22,146 bases of DNA from positions 1 to 22,146 of the forward strand of contig CALKYL010000191.1 in the NCBI GenBank assembly GCA_938003515.1, in the 5' to 3' direction. Origin of the DNA: an uncultured bacterium (lineage in GTDB: Bacteria > Planctomycetota > UBA1135 > UBA2386). Shown piece by piece: positions 12,928 to 19,407 of the stretch. Made by a program: the position numbers and the translations under genes. The notes beneath the pieces are model-generated. The model saw only the letters and a program-made list of their open reading frames with translations, did not search any database and was not told the origin of the DNA. Numbering within the stretch: the stretch's first letter is position 1; each line of letters starts with the position of its first letter.

Positions 12928-15303
12928 ATGGCTGACCGCGACCCCGCCGACGAGCGTCGCGCGCTGGACATCCTCGACCGGGCGCTCGAGCTGCCCGAGG
13001 TCGAGCGGGCCGCGTTCGTCGACGCCGCCTGCGCGGACGACGACGCGCTGCGGCGCCGCGTCGTCGAGCTGCTGCCGCTGCACGCGGACCTCGGCCCCGC
13101 GCCATGGGCCGCGTGGGTCGACGCGATGACCGCGGGCGCGACCTACGCCGCCGGCGACCGCCTCGGCAGCTACGAGATCGTGCGCGTGCTCGCCGAGGGA
13201 GGCATGGGCCGGGTCTACGAGGCGCGGCAGACGAGCCCCCGCCGCGACGTCGCGCTCAAGGTCCTGCGGGTGGAGCTCGGCTCCGAGGAGGTGCGGCAGC
13301 GCTTCCTCTACGAGTCCCAGCTGCTCGCGCGGCTGCGACACCCGGGCATCGCGACCGTCTACGAGGCCGGCATCCACCGCGACCGCGGCCGCGACGTGCC
13401 GTGGATCGCCCTCGAGCTCGTTCCCGACGCGCGCCCGCTCGACGAATACGTGCGGACTGCGGCGCGGACCCAACGGCAGATCCTCGAGCTGTTCGTGTCG
13501 GTGCTCGAGGCCGTGCATCACGGCCACCAGCGCGGCGTGCTGCACCGCGACCTGAAGCCGGCGAACATCCTCGTCGACGGGACCGGCACCGCGAAGCTGA
13601 TCGACTTCGGCGTCGCGCGCGCGCTCGCAGCGGACGACGAACGACCGCACGGCGAGACGCTGCACGGCGAGCTCGTCGGCACGGTCTACTACATGAGCCC
13701 GGAGCAGGCGGCCGGCTCGTCCGACGACGTCGACGTCTGCAGCGACGTGTATTCCCTCGGCGTCGTGCTCTACGAGCTCGTCTGCGGACGCCATCCGCAG
13801 GATCTTTCCGGCAGGTCGCTGCCGTCGGCCGTGCGGGCCGTCGCCGAGGTCGCGCCGGTCCGGCCGCGCCTCGCCGCGGGCGGCATCGGCAAGGACCTCG
13901 AGGCGGTCCTGCTCAAGGCCCCGGGCAACGAGAAGGTGATCGGCTTCGGCTCCGCGCGCGCGTTCGCCGACGACCTGCGCGCGGTGTTCGCCGGCCGCCC
14001 CGTCGTCGCGCGCGCGCCGGGGAGCCTTCGCCGCCTCGCGATGTTCGCGCGCCGCAACCCGGTGGTGGCCGGCGCGGTCGGACTCGCCGCGGCGTCGCTG
14101 GTGCTCGCCACCGTGATCAGCGTGCGCTTCGCCCTCGACGAGCGCGCGGCGCGGCGCTCCGCCGAGCGCCTTCAGTCCGGCCTGCTCGACCTGAGCTTCG
14201 CGCTGCACGACGACTTCGCGCCGATGCTCGCGGACCTCGAGGGCTCTCTCGCCGCGCGGCGCGCGATGATCGGCAAGGCCGTCGAAGAGCTCGCCAGCCT
14301 CGACGAGCTGGTCGGCGACGACCCCCGCGTCCGCGTGCGGCTGGCGGCGGCGTGGCGCGGCCTCGGCGACGTGCTCGGCAACCCGACGTTCGACAACCTC
14401 GGCGACCTCCCCGGGGCGCGGCGGTGCTACGAGCGCAGCCTGGCGCTGCTCGGGCCCGACGGCGCCGAGGACGACGGGGCGCTCGCGCTCGAACGACTGC
14501 GCACGCGGGAGCGGATCGCGACGGTCGCCTTCTACTCGGGCCAGATGGACGCGGCGCTGCCGGTGTTCGCCGAGTTCGTCGCCGCGGCGGAGTCGGCGCC
14601 CGACGCGACCGCGGCGTCCGTCGACCTGCGGGGGGACCTCGCGCGCGTCTTGGTCGTGCAGGGCTCCGCGCACGGCGTGCGGCGGCAGGCCGAGGCCGCC
14701 CTCGCCTGCTTCGAGCGTGCCCACCGGCTGCGCCGCGAGCTGCTCGACGAGCGGCCCGAAGACCCGGACGCCCGGCTCGCCGCCGCCGTCGCCCGTTCGA
14801 AGGTCGGCACCGCGCGCTTCTCGATGCGCGACCCGGACGCGATCGACGACCTGCAGGCGGCGCTCGACGAGATCGCCGCGGTCGCGTCGGAGAGCCCGAG
14901 CGTGCCGCGCTACCGCCGGACCCTCGTCGAGACCGCGACCCTGCTCGGCGACGTGTCGATCCAGCGGCGCGACTTCGACGCGGCGCAGGCCGCGATCGAC
15001 GCCGGCGTCCGCGCCAGCGAGTCGCTGCGACGCGGCGCGCCCGACAACACCTACTACGTGCGCCAGTGGGGCCAGTTGACCTACAACCAGAGCTGGCTCC
15101 TGCGCGAGCGCGGCCGTCTGCGCCGCGCGGCCGGCGAAGACGGCTGGCGCGACGATCTGACGGGGGCCGTCGAATGGGCGCGCCGCTCGCGGCAGGTGTG
15201 GCAGGAGATGGCGGAGCGCGGCCAGCTGCTGCGCCGCGAACGCGGCCACGTCGAGCGCATCAGCCGCGAGATCGACGAGCTCGTGCAGCTGTTGGAGTCC
15301 TGA
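12928..15303 (+). CDS. Membrane Ser/Thr protein kinase with C-terminal helical repeats
   Basis: 791 residues from ATG 12928, 3 nt after the sigma stop. Residues 8-52 form the helical lead-in common in planctomycete kinases. The kinase domain runs about 82-356: P-loop LAEGGMGRVYEA (88-99), VALK with Lys111, HRDLKPAN (206-213, Asp208), DFG (Asp227) and activation segment GTVYYMSPEQ (251-260). A transmembrane helix lies at 378-398. Residues 400-791 are Ala/Leu/Arg-rich helices of TPR-like character (GARRCYERSLALLG, ALACFERAHRLRRELLDERP), presumably extracytoplasmic and used for sensing or protein binding. The end of the kinase domain is odd: where relatives have K..RYGSA..FADDL, this has KAPGNEKVIGFGSARAFADD, so the subdomain XI Arg is missing. 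A perfect hairpin ends the operon. Confidence 0.93.
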   Translation: MADRDPADERRALDILDRALELPEVERAAFVDAACADDDALRRRVVELLPLHADLGPAPWAAWVDAMTAGATYAAGDRLGSYEIVRVLAEGGMGRVYEARQTSPRRDVALKVLRVELGSEEVRQRFLYESQLLARLRHPGIATVYEAGIHRDRGRDVPWIALELVPDARPLDEYVRTAARTQRQILELFVSVLEAVHHGHQRGVLHRDLKPANILVDGTGTAKLIDFGVARALAADDERPHGETLHGELVGTVYYMSPEQAAGSSDDVDVCSDVYSLGVVLYELVCGRHPQDLSGRSLPSAVRAVAEVAPVRPRLAAGGIGKDLEAVLLKAPGNEKVIGFGSARAFADDLRAVFAGRPVVARAPGSLRRLAMFARRNPVVAGAVGLAAASLVLATVISVRFALDERAARRSAERLQSGLLDLSFALHDDFAPMLADLEGSLAARRAMIGKAVEELASLDELVGDDPRVRVRLAAAWRGLGDVLGNPTFDNLGDLPGARRCYERSLALLGPDGAEDDGALALERLRTRERIATVAFYSGQMDAALPVFAEFVAAAESAPDATAASVDLRGDLARVLVVQGSAHGVRRQAEAALACFERAHRLRRELLDERPEDPDARLAAAVARSKVGTARFSMRDPDAIDDLQAALDEIAAVASESPSVPRYRRTLVETATLLGDVSIQRRDFDAAQAAIDAGVRASESLRRGAPDNTYYVRQWGQLTYNQSWLLRERGRLRRAAGEDGWRDDLTGAVEWARRSRQVWQEMAERGQLLRRERGHVERISREIDELVQLLES

Positions 15304-15368
15304 GCCCTGGCGCTGCGCCCCGCGCGCCGGGTTCGCGGACGGCGTCCGGGCGATCGCTCAGATGACCC

Positions 15369-15397
15369 GGCGCCCGCCTACGCGGATGGCGGGCGCC
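15369..15397. terminator. Bidirectional GC hairpin between kinase and secreted-protein genes
   Basis: GGCGCCCGCC (15369-15378) and GGCGGGCGCC (15388-15397) form a perfect 10-bp stem with a 9-nt loop. It lies between convergent stops at 15303 and 15410. There is no U-tract on the plus strand; on the minus strand it lies just after the secreted-protein stop. Confidence 0.55.
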
Positions 15398-15409
15398 CCG
15401 CGCACCCGC

Positions 15410-16423
15410 TCAAAAGGTGCCGACCGTGACGTCGAGCGCGTTCGTCAGCAGCGCGACACCCTGCGCGACGTCGGCCGACACCGCCTGGAAGCAGAAGGGC
15501 TGGCCGATCAGGTTCGGATCGTTCGGCACGGGCACCGAGAACGGCTGCCCCGGTGGGCCGCTGACCAGGCCGGCGACCGGACCACAGAGCAACGTCCCGA
15601 ACGGCGTGGCCACGTTGGTCGCGGAGGACGAGTAGCCGACCGCGTCGAGGTCCGCGTTGGGCAGGAAGCCCTGGTGGTCGACCGCGATCTGCCACGTCGT
15701 GCCGATGACCGGGCCGTCGCCGGCGACCGCGTAGAAGGCATCCGGGTTCGGCGGCGAGCCGGGTCGCGACGTGGCCGCCGCGGAGAGGCCGTTGACGTCG
15801 ACGCGGAAGTTGTCCATGTCGACCCACAGCGTGTGGGTGCCGTTCGTCGACGTCGACGTCTCGAGACCGAACGTGATCGGCGCGCCCGTCGTCGTGAAGT
15901 CCGGATGGCTGTTCGCGTTGACGCTGCCGTCCGGGAGTCGCTCGATGAAGTCGTCCTGCACGAGGGCGTTCGGACCGAAGCTCGCCCAGCTCTGCGTGGA
16001 GTAGGTCACGAAGCCGCCCGGTCCCCAGCTGCCGACGTAGAACTTCGAGTCCTGTTCGGCGAGCACGTGCACGTAGTGCTGCCCGTTGGGCAGGATGTAG
16101 TCGACCGAGAACCACAGCTCGGCAATCGCGCCTTCGGTGGCCGGGTCGTAGACCGCGGCGTTCATCAGGTGCTCGACCCAGATCGCCGTCTGTGCACCGC
16201 CGCTGCCGACGCCGGCGAACGTGTGCGACGTCCGCCACGCGGGCAGGGGGTTGCCGTGGCCGGTCTGGAGCTGCGTCGTGTTCGCCGATGCGGTGCCCGG
16301 CCCCGCGACGAACTCGGTCATCGTCCACGTGCCGGGCGCGAACGTGCCGTCCTGGAAGGAGGCGCCGGCGCCCTGGGGAGCGGCAGCGCAGAGGGTCATG
16401 GCGGTCAACAGGCTCGTGATCAT
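15410..16423 (-). CDS. Secreted beta-rich protein with planctomycete C-terminal module
   Basis: 337 residues from ATG 16423, preceded by AGGAG with a 7-8 nt spacer. The signal peptide covers about 1-22 (MITSLLTAMTLCAAAPQGAG). Residues 23-235 look like a concanavalin-type beta sandwich: FQDGTFAPGTWTMTEF, then FVTYSTQSWASFGPNALVQD and THTLWVDMDNFRVDVNGLS. This recalls proteins with repeated WT-type substrate-binding folds, but no catalytic residues can be assigned. Residues 238-337 form a module (GTTWQIAVDHQGFLPNADLD, then FSVPVPNDPNLIGQPFCFQA) common at the C-termini of exported planctomycete proteins, where I_N_PFC_QA..D precedes a final strand. It is probably cell-surface or extracellular; the function is unknown. 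It is transcribed toward the kinase operon. Confidence 0.75.
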   Translation of the reverse strand: MITSLLTAMTLCAAAPQGAGASFQDGTFAPGTWTMTEFVAGPGTASANTTQLQTGHGNPLPAWRTSHTFAGVGSGGAQTAIWVEHLMNAAVYDPATEGAIAELWFSVDYILPNGQHYVHVLAEQDSKFYVGSWGPGGFVTYSTQSWASFGPNALVQDDFIERLPDGSVNANSHPDFTTTGAPITFGLETSTSTNGTHTLWVDMDNFRVDVNGLSAAATSRPGSPPNPDAFYAVAGDGPVIGTTWQIAVDHQGFLPNADLDAVGYSSSATNVATPFGTLLCGPVAGLVSGPPGQPFSVPVPNDPNLIGQPFCFQAVSADVAQGVALLTNALDVTVGTF

Positions 16424-16582
16424 GGTTCGTCTCCTGGGGAGGGTTGCTCGGGTCACGAGGCCCACCGCCGAACGGTCCTCCGCCCCGCCACGAATTCGGC
16501 CGAGTGCGCCGGCTCGGCGGGCCGCCGGGAGCCGTCCCTTGCGACGGAGATCGGCAAGCCAGGGAGACTGCTCTGCCCGCGC

Positions 16583-17233
16583 TCACCGCGGCAGCGACAG
16601 GCGCGCCTCCGTGCGTTCCCCCGGACGGATCGCGACCGTGCCGAACGTGGTGCCCTCCGGGCCGAGCTCGCCGCGCTGCACCTCGTAGTCGCCGGCCGAC
16701 AGCTCGACCTCGACGACGCCGTGTTCGTCGGTGCGCTCGTCGTGCACGTAGTGCTCGCGGGCGGTGCGGTTCCAGAAGCGCGGCGCGATGCCACGCGCCG
16801 GCGCGCCCGCGGCCGTTCGCAGCGTGAGCCGCAGGGTGCCGGACCAGAGGTGGAACGCCGTCGTCCGCACCTGGCCCGGTGCCACGGTCGCGATCTCGTC
16901 CGCGCACAGCATGCGCTCCGTGTAGTTGCTCCAGTCGACGACGGAGTAGCGGCCCGGCAGCACGGGCAGGTCGAACTCCCCGTCGCCGTCGGTGCGCACG
17001 TCGATGCCGAACTCCATCGCCTCGGCGCCGGGGCGCGGCACGTCGCAGTAGATCGAGAGCAGCCGACTCGCTCCCGGGTAAGCACCCAGCGCGGCGTCGA
17101 GCCCTTCGCGGGTCGTGGGACACACCCCGCGGTCAACGACCTCGCGGTTCTCGAGAGCGCAGAAGTGGATGTTCCGGTCGCCGGTGTCGAGGGCGATGGT
17201 CACGGGGGACGTCGAGGCGGTAGGCTGAGTCAT
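16583..17233 (-). CDS. Chimera: IS110-type transposase N-terminus plus carboxypeptidase-regulatory-like domains
   Basis: 216 residues from ATG 17233. Residues 10-58 (VTIALDTGDRNIHFCALENR, then VCPTTREGLDAALGAYPGAS) look like the start of the DEDD/RuvC-like domain of IS110-family transposases, including the first catalytic Asp (Asp16) and the TTREGL..AL..Y.GA segment. Just where the family's next acidic residue is expected, the sequence changes to LLSIYCDVPRPGAEAMEFGI. From there it reads as two beta-sandwich repeats like carboxypeptidase regulatory domains: DVRTDGDGEFDLPVLPGRYS (78-97) and DERTDEHGVVEVELSAGDYE (165-184), ending in a GTVAIRPGERTEARLSL strand. With catalytic residues missing it cannot be an active transposase. 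No signal peptide is present, unusual for such beta domains. AAAGGAG lies 12 nt before the ATG, inside a large inverted repeat. The transposase reading is by eye and needs a profile search. Confidence 0.6.
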   Translation of the reverse strand: MTQPTASTSPVTIALDTGDRNIHFCALENREVVDRGVCPTTREGLDAALGAYPGASRLLSIYCDVPRPGAEAMEFGIDVRTDGDGEFDLPVLPGRYSVVDWSNYTERMLCADEIATVAPGQVRTTAFHLWSGTLRLTLRTAAGAPARGIAPRFWNRTAREHYVHDERTDEHGVVEVELSAGDYEVQRGELGPEGTTFGTVAIRPGERTEARLSLPR

Positions 17234-17299
17234 GGGTCGGTCGTGCTCCTTTTGCTTTGCAGCACCCATTGTGGGCGACTGCGTCGGAGCGACCGACCC
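17234..17299 (-). promoter_or_regulatory. Structured leader hairpin covering the ribosome binding site of the chimera gene
   Basis: The arms GGGTCGGTCGTGCTCC (17234-17249) and GGAGCGACCGACCC (17286-17299) are complementary apart from a 2-nt bulge and enclose 36 nt. An inner CCCA-CAA-TGGG mini-stem lies in the loop. In the minus-strand transcript the arm next to the ATG contains the GGAG Shine-Dalgarno sequence, so the folded leader would hide it. This could be translational control or a relic of a mobile-element end. No known riboswitch class is recognised. Confidence 0.5.
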
Positions 17300-17311
17300 T
17301 CTCATCCCATC

Positions 17312-17755
17312 TCAGCCGCGACCCGAAGCGTCGTCAGCTGCTGTGACCGGTCGGGCAGCCGAGGCACGCGATCCTTGCGCACCCAGAATCCCCTCAGCTA
17401 CTCGCCTCGCCGTCGCCTCATCGACGAATCCTCGATCGATGAAGTAGCCCGAGCCATCCGTTTCGGGGTGGAACTCCCAAACCACTCTGCCATCCCACAC
17501 CAGTCTGGCCGTTCCCTCTTGCATGGCGATGTCTCGGACCCACGGCACATCTCGCTCGTCGACCTTGAAGATGACGGTCCAGATGCCAGCGACGACAACC
17601 TGTCCAGCATGCGCCGACCGAAACCGCAGGGAGCGCTCTTGGCCTTCAGATCCGACGCGTACCGTGACGAGTGCCTGAGGACGCGAGCCAGGGGCGGCAC
17701 AGGCGCTCATCAGCAACGCGGCCGCAACGCCGAACGAAGTCCTTGGTGTCATCAT
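17312..17755 (-). CDS. Cassette gene D: probable lipoprotein of unknown function
   Basis: 147 residues from ATG 17755; a second ATG at 17752 is equally possible. The start lies 11 nt after the GTTGGGC boundary of attC1, the usual cassette layout. The N-terminus MMTPRTSFGVAAALLMSACA has a lipobox-like MSAC, so lipidation is likely. The mature part is a small mixed domain with LVTVRVGSEGQERSLRFRSA, a WTVIFKVDERDVPWVRDIAM segment and ARLVWDGRVVWEFHPETDGS. I do not recognise it. The tail, SRASAARPVTAADDASGRG, looks like translated non-coding sequence, so the ancestral stop or its attC may have been lost. No recognisable attC follows this gene before the leader hairpin at 17299. It has lower GC than its surroundings. 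Confidence 0.65.
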   Translation of the reverse strand: MMTPRTSFGVAAALLMSACAAPGSRPQALVTVRVGSEGQERSLRFRSAHAGQVVVAGIWTVIFKVDERDVPWVRDIAMQEGTARLVWDGRVVWEFHPETDGSGYFIDRGFVDEATARRVAEGILGAQGSRASAARPVTAADDASGRG

Positions 17756-17766
17756 GGCGGTGGTCT

Positions 17767-17870
17767 GCCCAACGTCTCATGCCGCTGAGCCGCGAGGTGC
17801 GCGGTCGAGGGCTCTTGCTCTCGTGGTTGCTTGGTCCGCGCAGCTCGCCGGCTCCTGCGGCGAGTTGGAC
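17767..17870 (-). repeat. attC1 recombination site
   Basis: 104 bp. On the plus strand it is bounded by GCCCAAC (17767-17773) and GTTGGAC (17864-17870). The arms GCCGCTGAGCCGCGAGGTGC and the reverse complement of the other side (GCCGCAGGAGCCGGCGAGCT) pair with mismatches and unpaired bases, as in single-strand-folded attC sites. The apical stem is CGAGGGC/GCTCTCG. It is nearly identical to attC2, with about seven mismatches by eye. It lies between cassette genes C and D. Confidence 0.83.
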
Positions 17871-17899
17871 GGCATCCTACACCCTGGATCCAAGCAGCA

Positions 17900-18409
17900 T
17901 CACCAGAAGACGCGCCACCAGCCACGATCGACATACTCGAACGTCTCACCAAGCCGAAGACGACCAGCCCGCACACGCTCGGCCGTCACCTCTGGGACCC
18001 ACGCAAGCTGTGTCTCGTACGTCTCGGGAATCCCGCCTCGTGACCAGACGATGATCACCCAAGGCCCGTCTTCACTTCGCTCGAACCGCATGTCCAGAGC
18101 GCCAAGATCCGAAGCGACCGACCGGCAGGCGACGTCGTCAGACTGCGGCAACGGGGTCCGGCGCGACAGTGCAAGCGCCCGTGCCAGCACCTCGCTCTGC
18201 TCGGCAACCACGCGACGCGCCTCCGTAACACTCAATGGGGTGCCGTCACTGGCGCCCGCAAGGAAACACACCATCACAAGGGATGGCAGGGCGAACAGCG
18301 CTCCGATGCCGATCGCCATGAGGCCCAGCACCGCAAGGACAACCCTGAGTCCAACGCGAGCCTCCTGACCCGGCGTGAGCAGCGTTTGCCTCGGCATGGC
18401 GCCTGACAT
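17900..18409 (-). CDS. Cassette gene C: hypothetical membrane protein
   Basis: 169 residues from ATG 18409, 4 nt after the GTTGGAC boundary of attC2; ATG 18397 is an alternative start. After a basic N-terminus (PRQTLLTPGQEARVGLR), a long hydrophobic stretch (VVLAVLGLMAIGIGALFALP, continuing SLVMVCFLAG) forms one or two transmembrane helices. The rest is a soluble domain: an amphipathic helix (SVTEARRVVAEQSEVLARAL) and a beta part with MRFERSEDGPWVIIVWSRGG, ending EYVDRGWWRVFW. No family is recognised. The stop at 17900 is 29 nt before attC1 in the direction of transcription. Like many integron cassette products it is short, orphan and membrane-associated. Expression would depend on an upstream promoter or one inside the cassette; none is clear. 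Confidence 0.68.
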   Translation of the reverse strand: MSGAMPRQTLLTPGQEARVGLRVVLAVLGLMAIGIGALFALPSLVMVCFLAGASDGTPLSVTEARRVVAEQSEVLARALALSRRTPLPQSDDVACRSVASDLGALDMRFERSEDGPWVIIVWSRGGIPETYETQLAWVPEVTAERVRAGRLRLGETFEYVDRGWWRVFW

Positions 18410-18413
18410 GTCC

Positions 18414-18517
18414 GTCCAACGTCTCTTGCCGCTGAGCCGCGAGGTGCGCGGTCGAGGGCTTCGGCTCTCGTGGTTGGTTGGTCCGCGCAGCTCGTCGGCT
18501 CCTGCGGCGAGTTGGAC
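18414..18517 (-). repeat. attC2 recombination site
   Basis: 104 bp, bounded by GTCCAAC (18414-18420) and GTTGGAC (18511-18517), which are exact reverse complements. The arms GCCGCTGAGCCGCGAGGTGC and the opposite side fold with mismatches. The apical stem CGAGGGC-TTCG-GCTCTCG closes with a stable TTCG loop, whereas attC1 has a different loop on the same stem. It lies between cassette genes B and C. Confidence 0.85.
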
Positions 18518-18523
18518 AGCCTA

Positions 18524-18901
18524 CTACCGCTGGACAAGCGCCGCCACCTGCTCGGGGAGACGAACAAGGTCTGCAGCATCGAGCACGAGCGACCCGCGTC
18601 CGCTCCACCCGCCAACTGGGTCTGGAGTGATCTGGATGACCAGCGTCGTATGGCCGAGGCGGTCGCACGAGGCATCGATCGACAGATCTCCCTCCAAGCT
18701 CGACCAAGATCTGACGCCGTCCCAGCCGCGCCAATCTCGCGCCAAGGACTTGAAGAAGTCGACTATCCCCTCACCCATGTAGGCGTACACGGAGTGCTCG
18801 GCAGTCACGTCTGGTCCCTCAAGTCGCGCACGCCAGTAGTCGTCGCGCTCATACTCAAGGGTGAAAGTCGCGTCGCTGTGGAAGGAACGGATGGTGAGCA
18901 C
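18524..18901 (-). CDS. Cassette gene B: DUF6228-like protein
   Basis: 125 residues from GTG 18901, 5 nt after the GTTGGAC boundary of attC3. The sequence follows the DUF6228 pattern closely: an N-terminal strand pair (LTIRSFHSDATFTLEYERDD), VYAYMGEGIVDFFKSLARDW, RGWDGVRSWSSLEGDLSIDA, CDRLGHTTLVIQITPD and a C-terminal DAADLVRLPEQVAALV helix. The usual HDRLGHV is CDRLGHT here, so the His is replaced. DUF6228 proteins are small and soluble, and some lie beside polymorphic-toxin genes, so an immunity-like role has been suggested. No toxin partner is present here. The stop at 18524 lies 6 nt before attC2, so gene and site fill the cassette almost completely. Confidence 0.78.
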   Translation of the reverse strand: MLTIRSFHSDATFTLEYERDDYWRARLEGPDVTAEHSVYAYMGEGIVDFFKSLARDWRGWDGVRSWSSLEGDLSIDASCDRLGHTTLVIQITPDPVGGWSGRGSLVLDAADLVRLPEQVAALVQR

Positions 18902-18906
18902 GGTCT

Positions 18907-18972
18907 GTCCAACGTCTCTGGCGCTCAGCTGCGCGCCCTCTGGGGCGCGTCAGCTGCTGCGCCTAGTTGGCC
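18907..18972 (-). repeat. attC3 recombination site
   Basis: 66 bp, bounded by GTCCAAC (18907-18913) and GTTGGCC (18966-18972). The arms GGCGCTCAGCTGCGCGCCC and GGCGCAGCAGCTGACGCGCC (the latter as the reverse complement of the right half) pair almost completely with two small bulges, the classic compact attC fold. The sequence is unrelated to attC1/2, so the cassettes have different origins. Gene A's stop codon lies inside this site. Confidence 0.83.
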
Positions 18973-19401
18973 CGCCTTCGAGGCGGGCAAGAAGTAGGAA
19001 GGCGGATCCGCTGTCGGGGCTCCGTCCTTGTAGAACACGCGCTCCGAGTCTGCGCCATGAGCGTCGAACCACTCAGACTCGGAAGATGGAACCAGGTAGT
19101 CGTGACCGCGCCAGCCACGCACCAACAGGCGCACAACACGTCCATCCTCGAGATGGAGGACCAGCTCTCGGTCATCGAGGCTCCACCGACCAACCGTCGG
19201 GGTCTTGCGAAGGAACCCCCCTGCGTTGGTGCAGGATCGCCAACTGCAGGAGCCGGTCGCGTCCAAAGTCAACTCCTGCCATTGCTCCGGTGGAGCATGC
19301 TCTCGACGGAAGCTCCCAACCAGCGAGTCGGGTGAGAAGGGACTGGGAACCGCTGAGCATGCGGAAACCAGAGCGAGCAGGAGTACGGGCAGGCAGCGCA
19401 T
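18925..19401 (-). CDS. Cassette gene A: lipoprotein of unknown function
   Basis: 158 residues from ATG 19401, 6 nt after the GTTGGCC boundary at 19414-19408; an in-frame TTG at 19413 overlaps that boundary and is rejected as the start. The N-terminus MRCLPVLLLALVSACSAVPS has a clean lipobox (VSAC). The mature part looks like a small beta-barrel of the lipocalin type: SLVGSFRREHAPPEQWQELT, TVGRWSLDDRELVLHLEDGR and VVRLLVRGWRGHDYLVPS. A Cys pair (GSCSWRSCTNAGGF) could form a disulfide or bind metal. The last 16 or so codons (KAGQLGAAADAPQRARS) lie inside attC3, as often happens in integron cassettes. No enzyme motif is visible. It probably sits in the periplasm or outer membrane and may bind a small ligand. 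Confidence 0.7.
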   Translation of the reverse strand: MRCLPVLLLALVSACSAVPSPFSPDSLVGSFRREHAPPEQWQELTLDATGSCSWRSCTNAGGFLRKTPTVGRWSLDDRELVLHLEDGRVVRLLVRGWRGHDYLVPSSESEWFDAHGADSERVFYKDGAPTADPPSYFLPASKAGQLGAAADAPQRARS

Positions 19402-19407
19402 CGGTCG

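Noticed and set aside
12346..15249. 967-codon minus-strand frame opposite the sigma/kinase operon
   Set aside because: It is antisense to strongly supported genes and has no domain pattern.
16424..16582. A cassette site between the secreted-protein gene and the chimera gene
   Set aside because: It has small hairpins (GCCGAG/CTCGGC and CCGTC/GACGG) but no RYYYAAC...GTTRRRY pair. The hairpins may end the chimera transcript.
17234..17311. A fifth attC site after cassette gene D
   Set aside because: No AAC or GTT core in the right context is found. The inverted repeat there belongs to the chimera leader and is not bounded by attC heptamers.
17767..18517. CRISPR array or insertion-sequence ends as an explanation of the repeats
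   Set aside because: There are only two near-identical 104-bp copies about 650 bp apart with genes between. Repeat size, internal fold and boundary heptamers fit attC, and there is no transposase or direct target duplication.
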